Assembly: GCA_903910385.1 (NCBI GenBank)
Contig: CAIVZM010000023.1
Span: 1-64,000, forward strand
Length of the DNA: 64,000 bases
Origin: an uncultured Armatimonadota bacterium
Lineage (GTDB): Bacteria; Armatimonadota; Armatimonadia; Armatimonadales; Armatimonadaceae
Reading direction: 5' to 3'
How positions within the stretch are numbered: position 1 is the stretch's first letter; each line of letters starts with the position of its first letter. A program made the translations under genes and the position numbers. A model generated the notes under the pieces. That model saw only the letters and a program-made list of their open reading frames with translations, did not search any database and had not been told where the DNA came from. This document shows positions 23,523-32,435 of the stretch, piece after piece.

Positions 23523-24848
23523 CTACTTCTTTTTCCGATTTTTGGGTGATACCAGCTTGGTATTCGCTTCGAGCGTCTTCACAGTGCCATTGGAACTCGT
23601 TCCCTCGCTGTTGGAGGTTGCGCCATCATTCAGGTCGGCGAAATCGCCTTTAGCGACGAAAGGCGTCACTGCCGGTAGCGTGCGGTAAATGAGTAATTGT
23701 TGCGTCAGACCGAAAACGTTCGAGAGGAACCAGTACAGAACGAATGCCGCCGCCGGTTGCCATTGGAGCATCATGACAAAGAACATGATAGGCATCGTGA
23801 CTGCCATCATTTTCTGTTGCTCCTGAACCGCCGGGTCTGTTGAAGGCTGGGTGGGCTGGAACTTGGACGATAGGAACATGGAGATGGCGTATAGCACCAG
23901 CAGGGGAAGGTCGCTCTCACCCAGATGGTGCGCCAGCATATTAGTGAAAGGCGGTGGCAGACTGGCGCCGTAGGCTCCCGATGCCGGGTTTATCCACAGG
24001 AAATGCGCTTCGGTAAAGTGGAACTGGTAGTACAGAACCACATTGTACATATAGATGGTTACCGGAAGCTGTAACAGAAGTGGCAGACATCCGGAAAACT
24101 GGTTGATTCCATGCGTCTTGTAAAACTCCTGCGTCTTCTGCATGGCGACTTGCGGATCAGACTTGTACTTTTCCTGTATCTTCTTCAGCTGTGGCTGATA
24201 CCGCTGCATCTCGCGGAAGCCCTTGAACTGCTTGTAGCGCAAAGGCCAGAGAACCAGGGTCACCAGCAAGGCGACCATCACAATCGCAAGAACAGGCGAC
24301 CAACGGGGATTATTGCCCAGCGCACGAACCAGCGTGTCCATGACCTTATAAGCGAAAGTCTTGGAGTTCTGTTCGTCCAGACGCTTTACAAGATCATTGT
24401 TCTGCGCTTCCAACTGCGGACGGAGTTCCGGGAAGGCGGTCGCGGAATACTTGCGAAGGGCGGGTTTCAGAACCGCCTCAGCAGCTTGGAGGTTGCTCGC
24501 TCCCTTATCGAGAGCGTTTGCTTGCTCCATTGTGGCGCGAAGCGCGGTATCGGTGCCGGGAAATTTGTTGGCGACAGCCCCATAGTAGGAGGCGATCTGT
24601 GTCCATTTTTCTTTGGCAATCGTAACATCCCGCGCTTCTTCCGCCTTCTTCGCCTCAATTTTTTTGGCGTCCCCATCCTTCATCGCCTGTTCGATATTTT
24701 CTGTAACAGGAATGCCGGGGCCAAACGGATTGCATCCGGCGGTGAAAACGCCGAAAGGCAATAACAGAAGCAGGAGAAACGCGGACAAGGAAGCCCGCTT
24801 CGTGAACCTTCGCTTCAACAAAGATACATCCTTCGCTTTATCCCGCAT
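23523..24848 (-). CDS. yidC: YidC/Oxa1 membrane insertase with lipoprotein-type N-terminus
   Basis: The insertase that helps membrane proteins fold, alone or with SecYEG. The catalytic core (about 190-395) has the expected helices, with the cytoplasmic coiled loop KGFREMQRYQPQLKKIQEKYK. The N-terminus is unusual. A hydrophobic helix ends in the lipobox FTAGC near residue 39, then about 140 residues of extracytoplasmic helices follow, TPR-like in style (KEKWTQIASYYGAVANKFPG), in place of the Gram-negative P1 beta domain. A Ser/Thr/Lys tail ends the protein. It lies in the conserved rpmH-rnpA-yidD-yidC-jag order. Confidence 0.95.
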   Translation of the reverse strand: MRDKAKDVSLLKRRFTKRASLSAFLLLLLLPFGVFTAGCNPFGPGIPVTENIEQAMKDGDAKKIEAKKAEEARDVTIAKEKWTQIASYYGAVANKFPGTDTALRATMEQANALDKGASNLQAAEAVLKPALRKYSATAFPELRPQLEAQNNDLVKRLDEQNSKTFAYKVMDTLVRALGNNPRWSPVLAIVMVALLVTLVLWPLRYKQFKGFREMQRYQPQLKKIQEKYKSDPQVAMQKTQEFYKTHGINQFSGCLPLLLQLPVTIYMYNVVLYYQFHFTEAHFLWINPASGAYGASLPPPFTNMLAHHLGESDLPLLVLYAISMFLSSKFQPTQPSTDPAVQEQQKMMAVTMPIMFFVMMLQWQPAAAFVLYWFLSNVFGLTQQLLIYRTLPAVTPFVAKGDFADLNDGATSNSEGTSSNGTVKTLEANTKLVSPKNRKKK

Positions 24849-24934
24849 TCGCGATGCGAACGGGGAAAGTACGTTACGCTCTGCGCCTGCTCGTATCGGA
24901 CGAACAAGTCAGGGAGCGTGTGCAATCGCTCACT

Positions 24935-25177
24935 TCAAGGAACCGGGTCATAACCGCCCGCATGGAATGGGTGGCAACGACAAATGCGACGGACGCCCAT
25001 CCAACCGCCTCGCCAGATGCCATGTTTGCTGATCGCCTGCGCGGTATATTCTGAGCAGGACGGGGCAAATCGGCACGTCGCCGGAAAAAGGCGCGAAACG
25101 CGCTGGTAATTACGAATCATCCGCAGACTGAGCCAGATCAGACTGCTATGAACCGCTGTCCTCGCATTCTCTGTCAC
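24935..25177 (-). CDS. yidD: YidD, membrane protein insertion efficiency factor
   Basis: A small peripheral membrane protein of about 80 residues that aids YidC-dependent insertion. The family signature is complete: [20 protein letters not shown] followed by [14 protein letters not shown] and GGYDPVP at the end. The start is uncertain. The GTG at 25177 or 25183 would overlap the end of rnpA, as is common for this pair, while the ATG at 25120 gives only 61 residues and trims the N-terminal helix. It sits between rnpA and yidC. Confidence 0.88.
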   Translation of the reverse strand: MTENARTAVHSSLIWLSLRMIRNYQRVSRLFPATCRFAPSCSEYTAQAISKHGIWRGGWMGVRRICRCHPFHAGGYDPVP

Positions 25178-25598
25178 TGACACTGCCGCCTTTCGATTTG
25201 TTGCTATCCGCCCCTGACACGGAAACTCCCCCGGCAACATCCTCACCCGGGCGAACCAATTTTCCGCGACGCATCAATTCTTCAAAAGCCTTTTCCATCT
25301 CCATATAGCTGGCGGATGCGGCAGCGGAACGAGCGACAAAAACCGCATCAAACCCCTGTTTCCACGTTTCGCCGTTCAACCGGGCGATTTCGCGGAGACG
25401 GCGTTTGACTTTATTGCGGTCATGCGCCTTACCTACTTTTTTGGATACGACAAAACCGAAGCGGCGGGTTTCCGCCGCTTCAGAAGAATATACACGCCGC
25501 ACGTATAAGACCAGAAGGGAAGTCGTCCAGGATCGCTTTGCAGCGTAAACGGCTGAAAAATCTTTTCGCAGGGTCAGCCGTTCTCCGGATGGCAACAT
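25146..25598 (-). CDS. rnpA: ribonuclease P protein component
   Basis: The protein cofactor of RNase P, which trims tRNA 5' ends. The RNR signature [13 protein letters not shown] is clear (about 79-91), and the N-terminal [14 protein letters not shown] is typical. At 150 residues it is longer than the usual 115-125 because of a hydrophilic Ser/Gly/Asp tail after residue 120. It starts 14 bases after the rpmH stop and overlaps yidD at its end. Confidence 0.95.
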   Translation of the reverse strand: MLPSGERLTLRKDFSAVYAAKRSWTTSLLVLYVRRVYSSEAAETRRFGFVVSKKVGKAHDRNKVKRRLREIARLNGETWKQGFDAVFVARSAAASASYMEMEKAFEELMRRGKLVRPGEDVAGGVSVSGADSNKSKGGSVSDRECEDSGS

Positions 25599-25612
25599 CT
25601 CCCGGACGCCAA

Positions 25613-25762
25613 CTAATGCTTGTGGGCGAAAACGGTCAGGCGATGCCGACCGATTTGGCGCCGACGACGTAAAACGTTTCGTCCGTCGTTGGTCTGCATG
25701 CGAGAACGGAAGCCGTGTACGCGCAGACGGCGTCGGTTTTTAGGTTGGAATGTTCGTTTCAT
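25613..25762 (-). CDS. rpmH: ribosomal protein L34
   Basis: A 49-residue large-subunit protein read from the ATG at 25762 to TAG at 25613. It begins [20 protein letters not shown] and is almost entirely basic, as L34 always is; the ending (LTVFAHKH) is slightly longer than in E. coli. It is the first gene of rpmH-rnpA-yidD-yidC-jag. dnaA, often on the other side of rpmH, is not present here. Confidence 0.97.
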   Translation of the reverse strand: MKRTFQPKNRRRLRVHGFRSRMQTNDGRNVLRRRRQIGRHRLTVFAHKH

Positions 25763-25850
25763 CTTTTCTTACAAAACCTCTGTTTTATTAAATACAAGCG
25801 ACCGCCGGTCTACGACGGGACGCCTAAAAGTCATCAAAAATGGCGGCGAC

Positions 25851-25879
25851 ATTGTAACATGCTTGACGACGAACGGCAA
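25851..25879 (-). promoter_or_regulatory. rpmH promoter
   Basis: On the minus strand there is TTGCCG (25879-25874), a 17-base spacer and TACAAT (25856-25851), about 90 bases before rpmH. No DnaA-box cluster is visible in the 200 bases between rpmH and the plus-strand thioredoxin-fold gene. Confidence 0.6.
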
Positions 25880-25962
25880 CATCGTCTTAAATAGATGACA
25901 GGGTACGAGAGGATTCTCTTCTCCCCGCGCCCTGAAATTTCAATTTATCAATAAGGAACGCC

Positions 25963-26529
25963 ATGCCCGCCCCATACGGAGGACAATCTCAGCAACGCTG
26001 GGGTGATAATACGGTCAACGCCAGCGAATACCTGCGCGATCTGATGATGACAGACCTTGCCACTGGCAGACCCACCGGTACTGCGGATGCCCGTCGCAAA
26101 GGAATGGTCGTCCTCGTCTTTTTCAATGTTGGGACTCCCGATTGCATCACATTGATCCCTGCTTTGCAACGATTATCGGACGCTTATAAGGAAAGCGGCA
26201 AATTTACGGTTCTGGGGGTTTCCGAGGACGATGAACCGATGACCCGCGCTTTCATAGCAGAACACGGGCTGAAATTTCCCCTCGTTCTGGATCATGACGG
26301 TTACCATGCGATGATCTATGGTCTGGCGCGTGTCCCAACCCTGTATTTTGCGGACGCTTCCGGATCGGTTCTGAAAAAAATGGTCGGCTACAGCGGAAAA
26401 ACCCTGAACGATATTTCTCATGCCGTCGCCAATTTCGCACAGGTCGATCAGGTTGTCATCGACGAAAATGCGCCAATGCTTCCCGCTATTCCCCGACCGG
26501 AACCCGTCGCCGCAGAAGCCAAATCGTAA
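25963..26529 (+). CDS. thioredoxin-fold (TlpA/AhpC-like) protein with a single cysteine
   Basis: A 188-residue soluble protein with an AhpC/TSA-TlpA style fold: VVLVFFNVGTPDCITLIPALQ, VLGVSEDDEPMTRAFI, then VPTLYFAD with the cis-proline. The active site that would be CxxC reads TPDC, so only the second cysteine remains. That is also the protein's only cysteine. A disulfide reductase role is therefore unlikely; a peroxiredoxin-like or thiol-binding role is possible. There is no signal peptide. An AAGGAA ribosome site precedes the ATG. Confidence 0.82.
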   Translation: MPAPYGGQSQQRWGDNTVNASEYLRDLMMTDLATGRPTGTADARRKGMVVLVFFNVGTPDCITLIPALQRLSDAYKESGKFTVLGVSEDDEPMTRAFIAEHGLKFPLVLDHDGYHAMIYGLARVPTLYFADASGSVLKKMVGYSGKTLNDISHAVANFAQVDQVVIDENAPMLPAIPRPEPVAAEAKS

Positions 26530-26582
26530 CTGGTAAGCATCGTCCTCACATTAAGAATAGACGATAAATCTTAAACACTGAT

Positions 26583-27521
26583 ATGACACACACGGAACAT
26601 AAAAATGGCGATATCTGGTTGGATATCGATGGCGAACCGATACAGGTGCATGGTGGCGGCATGCTACTCCATCAAGGCGTCTACTACTGGTACGGCGAAA
26701 ACAAGGATTCTGAAAATGCCGTGGGAGCGGAAGGGGCGCTTCTGGATCGGGTGGATGTTATCGGCGTTTCCTGCTATTCCTCAACAGATTTACTGAACTG
26801 GAAAAATGAAGGTGTGGTTCTACCGGCGGTCTCTGATAATCCGGAACACGACCTGCATCCATCGAAAGTGGCGGAACGCCCGAAAGTGATCTTCAACGCC
26901 AAGACCGGAAAATTCGTTCTCTGGTTGCATATTGACACCGGGGACTACAAATATGCGCGGACAGGAGTCGCCGTCAGCGATTCCCCGACCGGCATATTCA
27001 CGTATCAGAGAAGCTTCCAACCACTCGGTGCGGACAGCCGGGACATGACCGTTTATCAGGATGACGATGGGGTCGCTTATCTTCTTCATTCCTCCGATTG
27101 GAATGCCACGTTACATATCGCCCGCCTCAGCGACGACTATCTCAACGTGACCGGAGTATCCGTTCTGGCATTTGAGAAGGGCTATCGGGAAGCCCCGGCT
27201 ATTTTCAAGCGGAACGGCAGGTATTATCTGATATCGTCCGGGTGTACCGGATGGAATCCAAACCCCGCTCAGGTGGCTGTCGCGGAAAGCGTTCTGGGGG
27301 AATGGCATGTGCAGGGCGATCCCTGCGAGGGGGAGGGCGCCGAAACGACTTTCCATACACAGAGTACCTTCGTGATTCCCGGTAAAGACGGGAAGTTCGT
27401 TCTTATGACAGACAGATGGCGCCCTAAAGATTTGCGTCAATCCGGCTATGCATGGCTTCCCATCGATTGGGATGGCGACCGCCTGATTTTGCGATGGCGC
27501 GATACATGGTCTGGCTTATAA
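26583..27521 (+). CDS. GH43-like five-bladed propeller glycosidase
   Basis: A 312-residue protein with the glycoside hydrolase family 43 fold. GGGMLLHQGVYYWYGENK opens the first blade. RDMTVYQDDDGVAYLLHSS carries the aspartate that tunes the acid, and REAPAIFKRNGRYYLISSG holds the probable catalytic glutamate. This GGG-YYWYGE style is found in GH43 subgroups acting on galactans or arabinoxylan side chains. No signal peptide is seen, so it probably works on imported oligosaccharides. It has no carbohydrate genes beside it. Confidence 0.82.
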   Translation: MTHTEHKNGDIWLDIDGEPIQVHGGGMLLHQGVYYWYGENKDSENAVGAEGALLDRVDVIGVSCYSSTDLLNWKNEGVVLPAVSDNPEHDLHPSKVAERPKVIFNAKTGKFVLWLHIDTGDYKYARTGVAVSDSPTGIFTYQRSFQPLGADSRDMTVYQDDDGVAYLLHSSDWNATLHIARLSDDYLNVTGVSVLAFEKGYREAPAIFKRNGRYYLISSGCTGWNPNPAQVAVAESVLGEWHVQGDPCEGEGAETTFHTQSTFVIPGKDGKFVLMTDRWRPKDLRQSGYAWLPIDWDGDRLILRWRDTWSGL

Positions 27522-27579
27522 ATAGTTCAGGTAGCGGAAAATCTATCGTTGACGGACGAATTGCATTCTGGGAAATCGC

Positions 27580-28809
27580 TCAGGAGCGCCAACCTGCCAG
27601 AGTCGTCACAACGCCCAGCAGAGCGGCTCCCAGAATGATCCACGCGGAGTTCACCCTGTAGCGCAATAAGAGAGTGGCGCTGATGAGTGCGAGGCAAATC
27701 GCTTGCCAGTTTATCAGCGCCATGCGGGCGAGTTGCCCCATGACTCCGGTCATCAAGGCGAGGGCGGCGACATTGACGCCATCCAGAAACGCGCCCGCCA
27801 TCGGGGATTTACGTATGCGGGGGACGAGTGGGCCGCTCAGAGCCACAAAGACGAACGACGGCAGAAAGATGCCCAGAGTCGCGGTCAGGGCCGCCCAGGG
27901 GCCGCCCAGAAAGTAACCGATAAAGGTCGCTGTGGTGAAAACCGGTCCCGGAGTCACCTGCCCTACCGCCACCGCATCCAGAAGTTGCGCCCCTGTCAAC
28001 CAATGCCATCGATCCACCAGACCGTCCCGCAAAAAAGCGAGCAAGACATAACCGCTTCCGTACAGGACGCTTCCTACTTTTAGAAAAAATAGGAAAAGCG
28101 GCGTCAGCCTGAAGGGAATCGGCATTCCCGCCGGAACCCCGCTCCAGCGATCCCCAGCATAAGTCAATACTGTCGGAAGCAAGACCATGAGCGCCGCTAC
28201 TGCCAGCGTCGATACGAGGGATAACGCCGAGGGGCGTTTCTCACGCGGCGCATTGAACCAACGCACGATTCCGGCAATCGCTCCTGCGCCAAACAGAAGC
28301 GTCAGTTCATCAGTCCCGATAAGAGTCAAGATGAGAACTGCGCCGCCGAGGACACCCAGAAAAGGAGTCTTTACCGCAGGTTTCAGCAGTCCCCATATTG
28401 CCTGCACGATGACGGCGATAATAACCGGCTTGACCGCAAACAGGACGCCGCGAATTTCTGGAAGGGAACCGAAACGGACATAGACCCAGGCGAATGCCGA
28501 TGTGATCAGGGCCGCCGGGAGAATGAAGCAGACGCCCGCCAACAACAGACCGAGCCAGCCACACCGCAAAAATCCGATATGGATCGCCAGTTCCGTCGAA
28601 TTCGGTCCGGGAATGAGATTCGTCGCGCCGAGGATATCCAGAAACTCCGCTTCCGTCATCCATTGACGACGCGTGACCACTTCTTCCTTCATCATGGCGA
28701 TGTGCGCGGCGGGTCCGCCAAAAGCGGTGATCCCCAACCGCAGAAATAAACGCGCCAGTTCCATCGGCGAAGTCGCTTCCGACCCGGACGGCGCAGTTAT
28801 ATCGGTCAT
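27580..28809 (-). CDS. chrA: chromate transporter ChrA
   Basis: A 409-residue inner-membrane protein with two CHR domains, each about 180 residues. The N-terminal domain shows FGGPAAHIAMMKEEVV and GATNLIPGPNSTELAIHIGF; the second shows YGSGYVLLAFLRDGLVD and VGQVTPGPVFTTATFIGYF. These are the hallmark motifs of the long-chain CHR family, which exports chromate in characterised members, though many may carry other anions. The gene is on its own and convergent with the GH43-like gene. Confidence 0.92.
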   Translation of the reverse strand: MTDITAPSGSEATSPMELARLFLRLGITAFGGPAAHIAMMKEEVVTRRQWMTEAEFLDILGATNLIPGPNSTELAIHIGFLRCGWLGLLLAGVCFILPAALITSAFAWVYVRFGSLPEIRGVLFAVKPVIIAVIVQAIWGLLKPAVKTPFLGVLGGAVLILTLIGTDELTLLFGAGAIAGIVRWFNAPREKRPSALSLVSTLAVAALMVLLPTVLTYAGDRWSGVPAGMPIPFRLTPLFLFFLKVGSVLYGSGYVLLAFLRDGLVDRWHWLTGAQLLDAVAVGQVTPGPVFTTATFIGYFLGGPWAALTATLGIFLPSFVFVALSGPLVPRIRKSPMAGAFLDGVNVAALALMTGVMGQLARMALINWQAICLALISATLLLRYRVNSAWIILGAALLGVVTTLAGWRS

Positions 28810-29073
28810 TCAAACGTCTTTCTCAGACTTTTGGGGTGAATTGCTTCCGGTCGTAAATATCCAGAGCTTTTCGATAGCGGACACTCCGGCGACCGCATTT
28901 CAAATCCTTCATCGCCCAGAACCTTATGTCCATCCACCTCCATCCGCTCCCGAGCGCCTCCCCCTGTTTGGGCGTCAGTATGAGACGCAAAGCTTAAAAC
29001 AAGACGGTGTCTTCTCGTGACTCATGAGGGCGTTACATACGAATGGAACTCTGGTTCGGCTTGACTCATCTCA

Positions 29074-29610
29074 CTATTTTGCTATGGTGAGGCGCAGGTC
29101 TGTACCGCCGAGACGGGCGACAATGATATCGGCGGGGAGATGCAAGGAGGTGTCGCCGGTTTCGACTATGCGAACGGCGGAGGTCAGTGAGCTACCTTGC
29201 AAATCAAGAGTCCCCTTACCAACCACCGTCGTTCCTACCGAACCATGCAAGCGAGCTTCCCAGACAGCAGGCTGTCCATTGGGCGCAGTCACTTCCAAAT
29301 CCAATTCCCAAACGTTGCATCCGCCGCGTTCCGTCACGTTGTTGAGGGCGTAAACGTCGCTGAGGCTAAGTACGGCGCCCTGAGCCTCCGCTTTCCGCCA
29401 GTTCCGTTCGCCCAGAATGCTCCATTTCCAGTGAATTTTGTCGGGGGACTGCATTATGGAGCGGCTGAGAAGGTTGATGTAACCTTCGGCGGGCAACTGT
29501 AGAGGGCCGGAACCTCGCGGCGCGGCGCGATTGCATCCCATGAGGATGGTGCAGATTGTCACGATTAAGCAAGCCAAACCGAGAGTGTAACGGGAAGAAC
29601 GTAGGGACAT
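29074..29610 (-). CDS. hypothetical lipoprotein
   Basis: A lipoprotein of about 178 residues. The chosen ATG at 29610 gives a classical signal (basic MSLRSSRY, a hydrophobic stretch, lipobox ILMGC). A longer frame upstream has no sense as a signal peptide. The mature part is beta-rich in style, and I do not recognise it. The 264 bases between this gene and chrA hold no gene or element I can name. Confidence 0.72.
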   Translation of the reverse strand: MSLRSSRYTLGLACLIVTICTILMGCNRAAPRGSGPLQLPAEGYINLLSRSIMQSPDKIHWKWSILGERNWRKAEAQGAVLSLSDVYALNNVTERGGCNVWELDLEVTAPNGQPAVWEARLHGSVGTTVVGKGTLDLQGSSLTSAVRIVETGDTSLHLPADIIVARLGGTDLRLTIAK

Positions 29611-29711
29611 GATTCTATAATATCGTGCAATTCTCGCAGATGAAGAAGAGCATGCGGCGTGCATTCCCGCTCTGACTTTCCTGGAATCCACAACTATGGG
29701 AAGATGCGTTG

Positions 29712-29741
29712 TTGCTTAGTGGCGAGACGACCGCTTATAAT
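29712..29741 (+). promoter_or_regulatory. promoter of the Ycf46-like ATPase gene
   Basis: TTGCTT (29712-29717), an 18-base spacer and TATAAT (29736-29741). It overlaps an upstream in-frame ATG at 29740, which argues that translation starts further on, at the GTG at 29779 that follows GAGGAG. Confidence 0.6.
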
Positions 29742-29778
29742 GAAGAAACTGCCCCGTATTTTGAGGAGTAACCCCATC

Positions 29779-31473
29779 GTGGCCGATGCCCGCAATGTTG
29801 ATGTTGAACTCGAAACCCTGATCCGCGCCCGCTATCCGATTATCTATATCGTCTCGTGGGAAGAAAGACGGGTCGAGGAGACGATTCGTGAAATTTGCCA
29901 GAAGCGCGGTAAGAAGATGTTGCTCTGGACATACACGACGGGAGTCGCCGGCAATGTCGCTTCCCGTGACCCGTTACAGGCGCTCGAGTATGTCCTTACC
30001 GCCCCGGATCAAAGTGTATTCGTTCTGAAAGACTTTCATCCGTTTATCGCAGATGTAGGAGTCACGCGCCGCCTGCGCGACCTTGTGTATGTCTTGAAGA
30101 CCTCCTACAAAACACTCATTATTCTTTCGCCCATTCTGAAACTTCCGCCGGAACTCGAAAAAGAAGTGACAGTGGTGGATTATCAGTTACCGACCATCAA
30201 TGATCTGGATCGCTTGCTGGAAGGCATTATTCAGTCGGTACGCAGCAATCCGCAGGTATCGGTGGAATTGACGCCGCAGGAACGCGAACAGGTTATACAG
30301 GCGGCGTCCGGTCTGACCTCCAACGAAGCGGAAAACGTCTTTGCCAAGTCGCTGGTCGAGAAGAAAAAGTTCGATGTTACCGTCATTCTTTCCGAAAAAG
30401 AGCAGATCATCCGGAAATCTGGGATGCTGGAATACTTCCCGCCGACCACCGCTTTCGCCGATGTCGGCGGTATGGATATGCTCAAGGAATGGATGGGGCA
30501 GAGAACGGCATCCTTCAGCGAGGAAGCAAGAAAATACGGTCTGCCGGAACCGCGCGGCGTCCTGTTGCTGGGGGTTCAGGGGTGCGGAAAATCCCTGACC
30601 GCCAAAGCTATTGCGTCCCTCTGGAACCTGCCTCTGTTGCGTCTGGATGTTGGCAAGGTCTTCGCAGGTATCGTCGGCTCTTCCGAAGAGAACATGCGGA
30701 AGGCGATTGCGACAGCGGAGTCGGTGTCGCCCGCTATCCTCTGGATCGACGAACTGGAAAAAGGATTTTCCGGGACGCAAAGTTCCGGATCGACCGATGG
30801 TGGAACGACCAGCCGCGTCTTCGGCTCTTTCCTGACCTGGCTCAATGAAAAGACCGCGCCGGTGTTCGTCGTGGCGACCAGTAACGATGTTCAGCAGTTA
30901 CCGCCGGAACTCATGCGGAAGGGGCGCTTCGATGAAATCTTTTTTATCGATTTGCCCGCCGCGCCGGAACGCGCCGAAATCTTTTCGATCCATCTGAAAA
31001 AACGGCATCGTGACCCGGCGAAATTCGATCTCAACCGGTTGGCGAAAGCGTCCATCGGCTTCTCCGGCGCCGAAATCGAACAGGCGGTGATCGCCGCGCT
31101 TTTCTCTGCATTCCATGAAAACGCGCGGGAAATGGTAACAGAAGACGTTCTCAAAGCCGTCGAAGAGACCGTTCCGCTCTCGGTGACTATGGCGGAAGGC
31201 GTGGATACCCTGCGTGAATGGGCGGATACGCGAGCGCGTCGTTCTTCCTCCTCCGAGGCTGAGTCCACCGATGAGATCATTCGTGCGGAAATGGCGACTC
31301 AGGTCAAGAAGGCAGTCTCCGAGCAGGGTTTGTCGGAGTCCGCTGCGATCGAAAAGGCTCGTGCGACGGTCTTCGCATTGCAGGACACTCCAGCGGCGGC
31401 GATCTACGCCATGGAAGACCCTGCCGACGAGGAATCGGAACCAGATGAGGATGCCAGTAAAGACGGTAAGTGA
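29779..31473 (+). CDS. Ycf46-like AAA+ ATPase
   Basis: A 564-residue AAA+ protein resembling cyanobacterial and plastid Ycf46. The N-terminal domain (ELETLIRARYPIIYIVSWEE) is the characteristic degenerate nucleotide-binding fold. The C-terminal AAA domain (about 215-440) has Walker A GVQGCGKSLTAKA, Walker B AILWIDELEK and an arginine-finger region LMRKGRFDEIF. In cyanobacteria Ycf46 is linked to CO2 use and photosynthesis regulation; here its job is unknown. The GTG start is supported by GAGGAG ten bases upstream and by a promoter overlapping the earlier ATG. An acidic tail ends it. The next gene begins within 30 bases. Confidence 0.87.
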   Translation: MADARNVDVELETLIRARYPIIYIVSWEERRVEETIREICQKRGKKMLLWTYTTGVAGNVASRDPLQALEYVLTAPDQSVFVLKDFHPFIADVGVTRRLRDLVYVLKTSYKTLIILSPILKLPPELEKEVTVVDYQLPTINDLDRLLEGIIQSVRSNPQVSVELTPQEREQVIQAASGLTSNEAENVFAKSLVEKKKFDVTVILSEKEQIIRKSGMLEYFPPTTAFADVGGMDMLKEWMGQRTASFSEEARKYGLPEPRGVLLLGVQGCGKSLTAKAIASLWNLPLLRLDVGKVFAGIVGSSEENMRKAIATAESVSPAILWIDELEKGFSGTQSSGSTDGGTTSRVFGSFLTWLNEKTAPVFVVATSNDVQQLPPELMRKGRFDEIFFIDLPAAPERAEIFSIHLKKRHRDPAKFDLNRLAKASIGFSGAEIEQAVIAALFSAFHENAREMVTEDVLKAVEETVPLSVTMAEGVDTLREWADTRARRSSSSEAESTDEIIRAEMATQVKKAVSEQGLSESAAIEKARATVFALQDTPAAAIYAMEDPADEESEPDEDASKDGK

Positions 31474-31502
31474 TTCAATGCGTGAAGGAAACGGTAGGCG
31501 GT

Positions 31503-32357
31503 ATGCCCGGTGATTTAAAAACGCTGCTGGCGGAAATCGAGGCGACTCTGGGCGAAGGTACGCTCGGAGTCGCCGCGACTTTCCTGCCGACAGGCGAAAG
31601 CGTTCATTACCGTGCGGAAGAGGTCTTTCCCACCGCCAGCGTCATAAAAATCGCGATTGTCACCGAACTGTTCGCTCAGGCAGCCGAAGGGCGCATCGAT
31701 CTGAACCGCTCGGTAGAAATTACGGAAGATAATTCTATCGGCGGCTCCGGCGTTCTGGGGCGTCTGTCTCCGGGCGTATCACTATCGCTTGCCGATCTGG
31801 CGTTCCTGACAATCGCCATCTCGGACAATACGGCATCCAATCTGTGTCTGGCGGCGGTCGGCGGACCTGTCATCGTCAACGCCCGAATGCGCGAATGGGG
31901 TATGCCCCAGACTATCATTCACCGTCCGATCAAGTTCCATCTGACGCCGGATGACCCGCCGCATACCGCGACCGGGACGCCGAAAGATATGACGACGCTT
32001 CTGATCCATCTGGCGCAGGGGACGGCGTATAGTCCTGCGGTTTCGGCTCAGACACGAAACTTGATGGGGCAGGTCCGGGAAGGCGATCTACTTTCGCGTT
32101 ATCTGGATTTGAATCCCTATTCGGCGGATTTGCAGTCGAATACTCCGCCCTGGCGTGTCGAGAGTAAACCTGGAGCGGTAACTGGAGTGCGGAACGATGC
32201 GGCGTTGATTTCACGAGGCGACGAAACGCTTGCAGTGACAGTTTATACGAAAGGAAGCTCGGATCCGCGTTGGGTCGTTTCCAACCGGGGCAATGAAGCG
32301 GTGGGGCAGGTAGGGCGGTTGCTGACTGAACAATTCTTTGGCAGCATCGAAATGTGA
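31503..32357 (+). CDS. class A beta-lactamase-like serine hydrolase, cytosolic
   Basis: A 284-residue penicillin-recognising fold protein. The SxxK motif is Ser46-Val-Ile-Lys49 (FPTASVIKIAI), the SDN motif is at 108-110 (ISDNTASN), and a KPG triad replaces KTG (ESKPGAVTG). The deacylating glutamate of the class A omega loop is not obvious (the loop reads HLTPDDPPHTATGTP). There is no signal peptide, so it would not protect against beta-lactams in the usual place. An intracellular esterase or peptidase-like role is as likely. In-frame GTG starts occur upstream, one overlapping the ATPase stop. Confidence 0.83.
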   Translation: MPGDLKTLLAEIEATLGEGTLGVAATFLPTGESVHYRAEEVFPTASVIKIAIVTELFAQAAEGRIDLNRSVEITEDNSIGGSGVLGRLSPGVSLSLADLAFLTIAISDNTASNLCLAAVGGPVIVNARMREWGMPQTIIHRPIKFHLTPDDPPHTATGTPKDMTTLLIHLAQGTAYSPAVSAQTRNLMGQVREGDLLSRYLDLNPYSADLQSNTPPWRVESKPGAVTGVRNDAALISRGDETLAVTVYTKGSSDPRWVVSNRGNEAVGQVGRLLTEQFFGSIEM

Positions 32358-32381
32358 ATGATCGTTTCCTGATAAAACAAA

Positions 32382-32408
32382 AGACCGACTCGCATTGCGG
32401 GTCGGTCT
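32382..32408. terminator. bidirectional terminator
   Basis: AGACCGAC (32382-32389) and GTCGGTCT (32401-32408) form the stem. On the minus strand it is followed by TTTTGTTTTA, a good end for the small lipoprotein gene; on the plus strand it would end the ATPase-hydrolase transcript. Confidence 0.8.
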
Positions 32409-32435
32409 CTGATTATTATAACCGTCTATCGTCAG

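Noticed and set aside
25763-25962. Replication origin next to rpmH
   Set aside because: rpmH-rnpA-yidD-yidC often adjoins dnaA and oriC, but there is no dnaA and no cluster of TTATCCACA-like boxes here.
28810-29073. A gene remnant between chrA and the lipoprotein gene
   Set aside because: Neither strand gives a sequence with family-like motifs or a ribosome site; it appears to be plain intergenic DNA.
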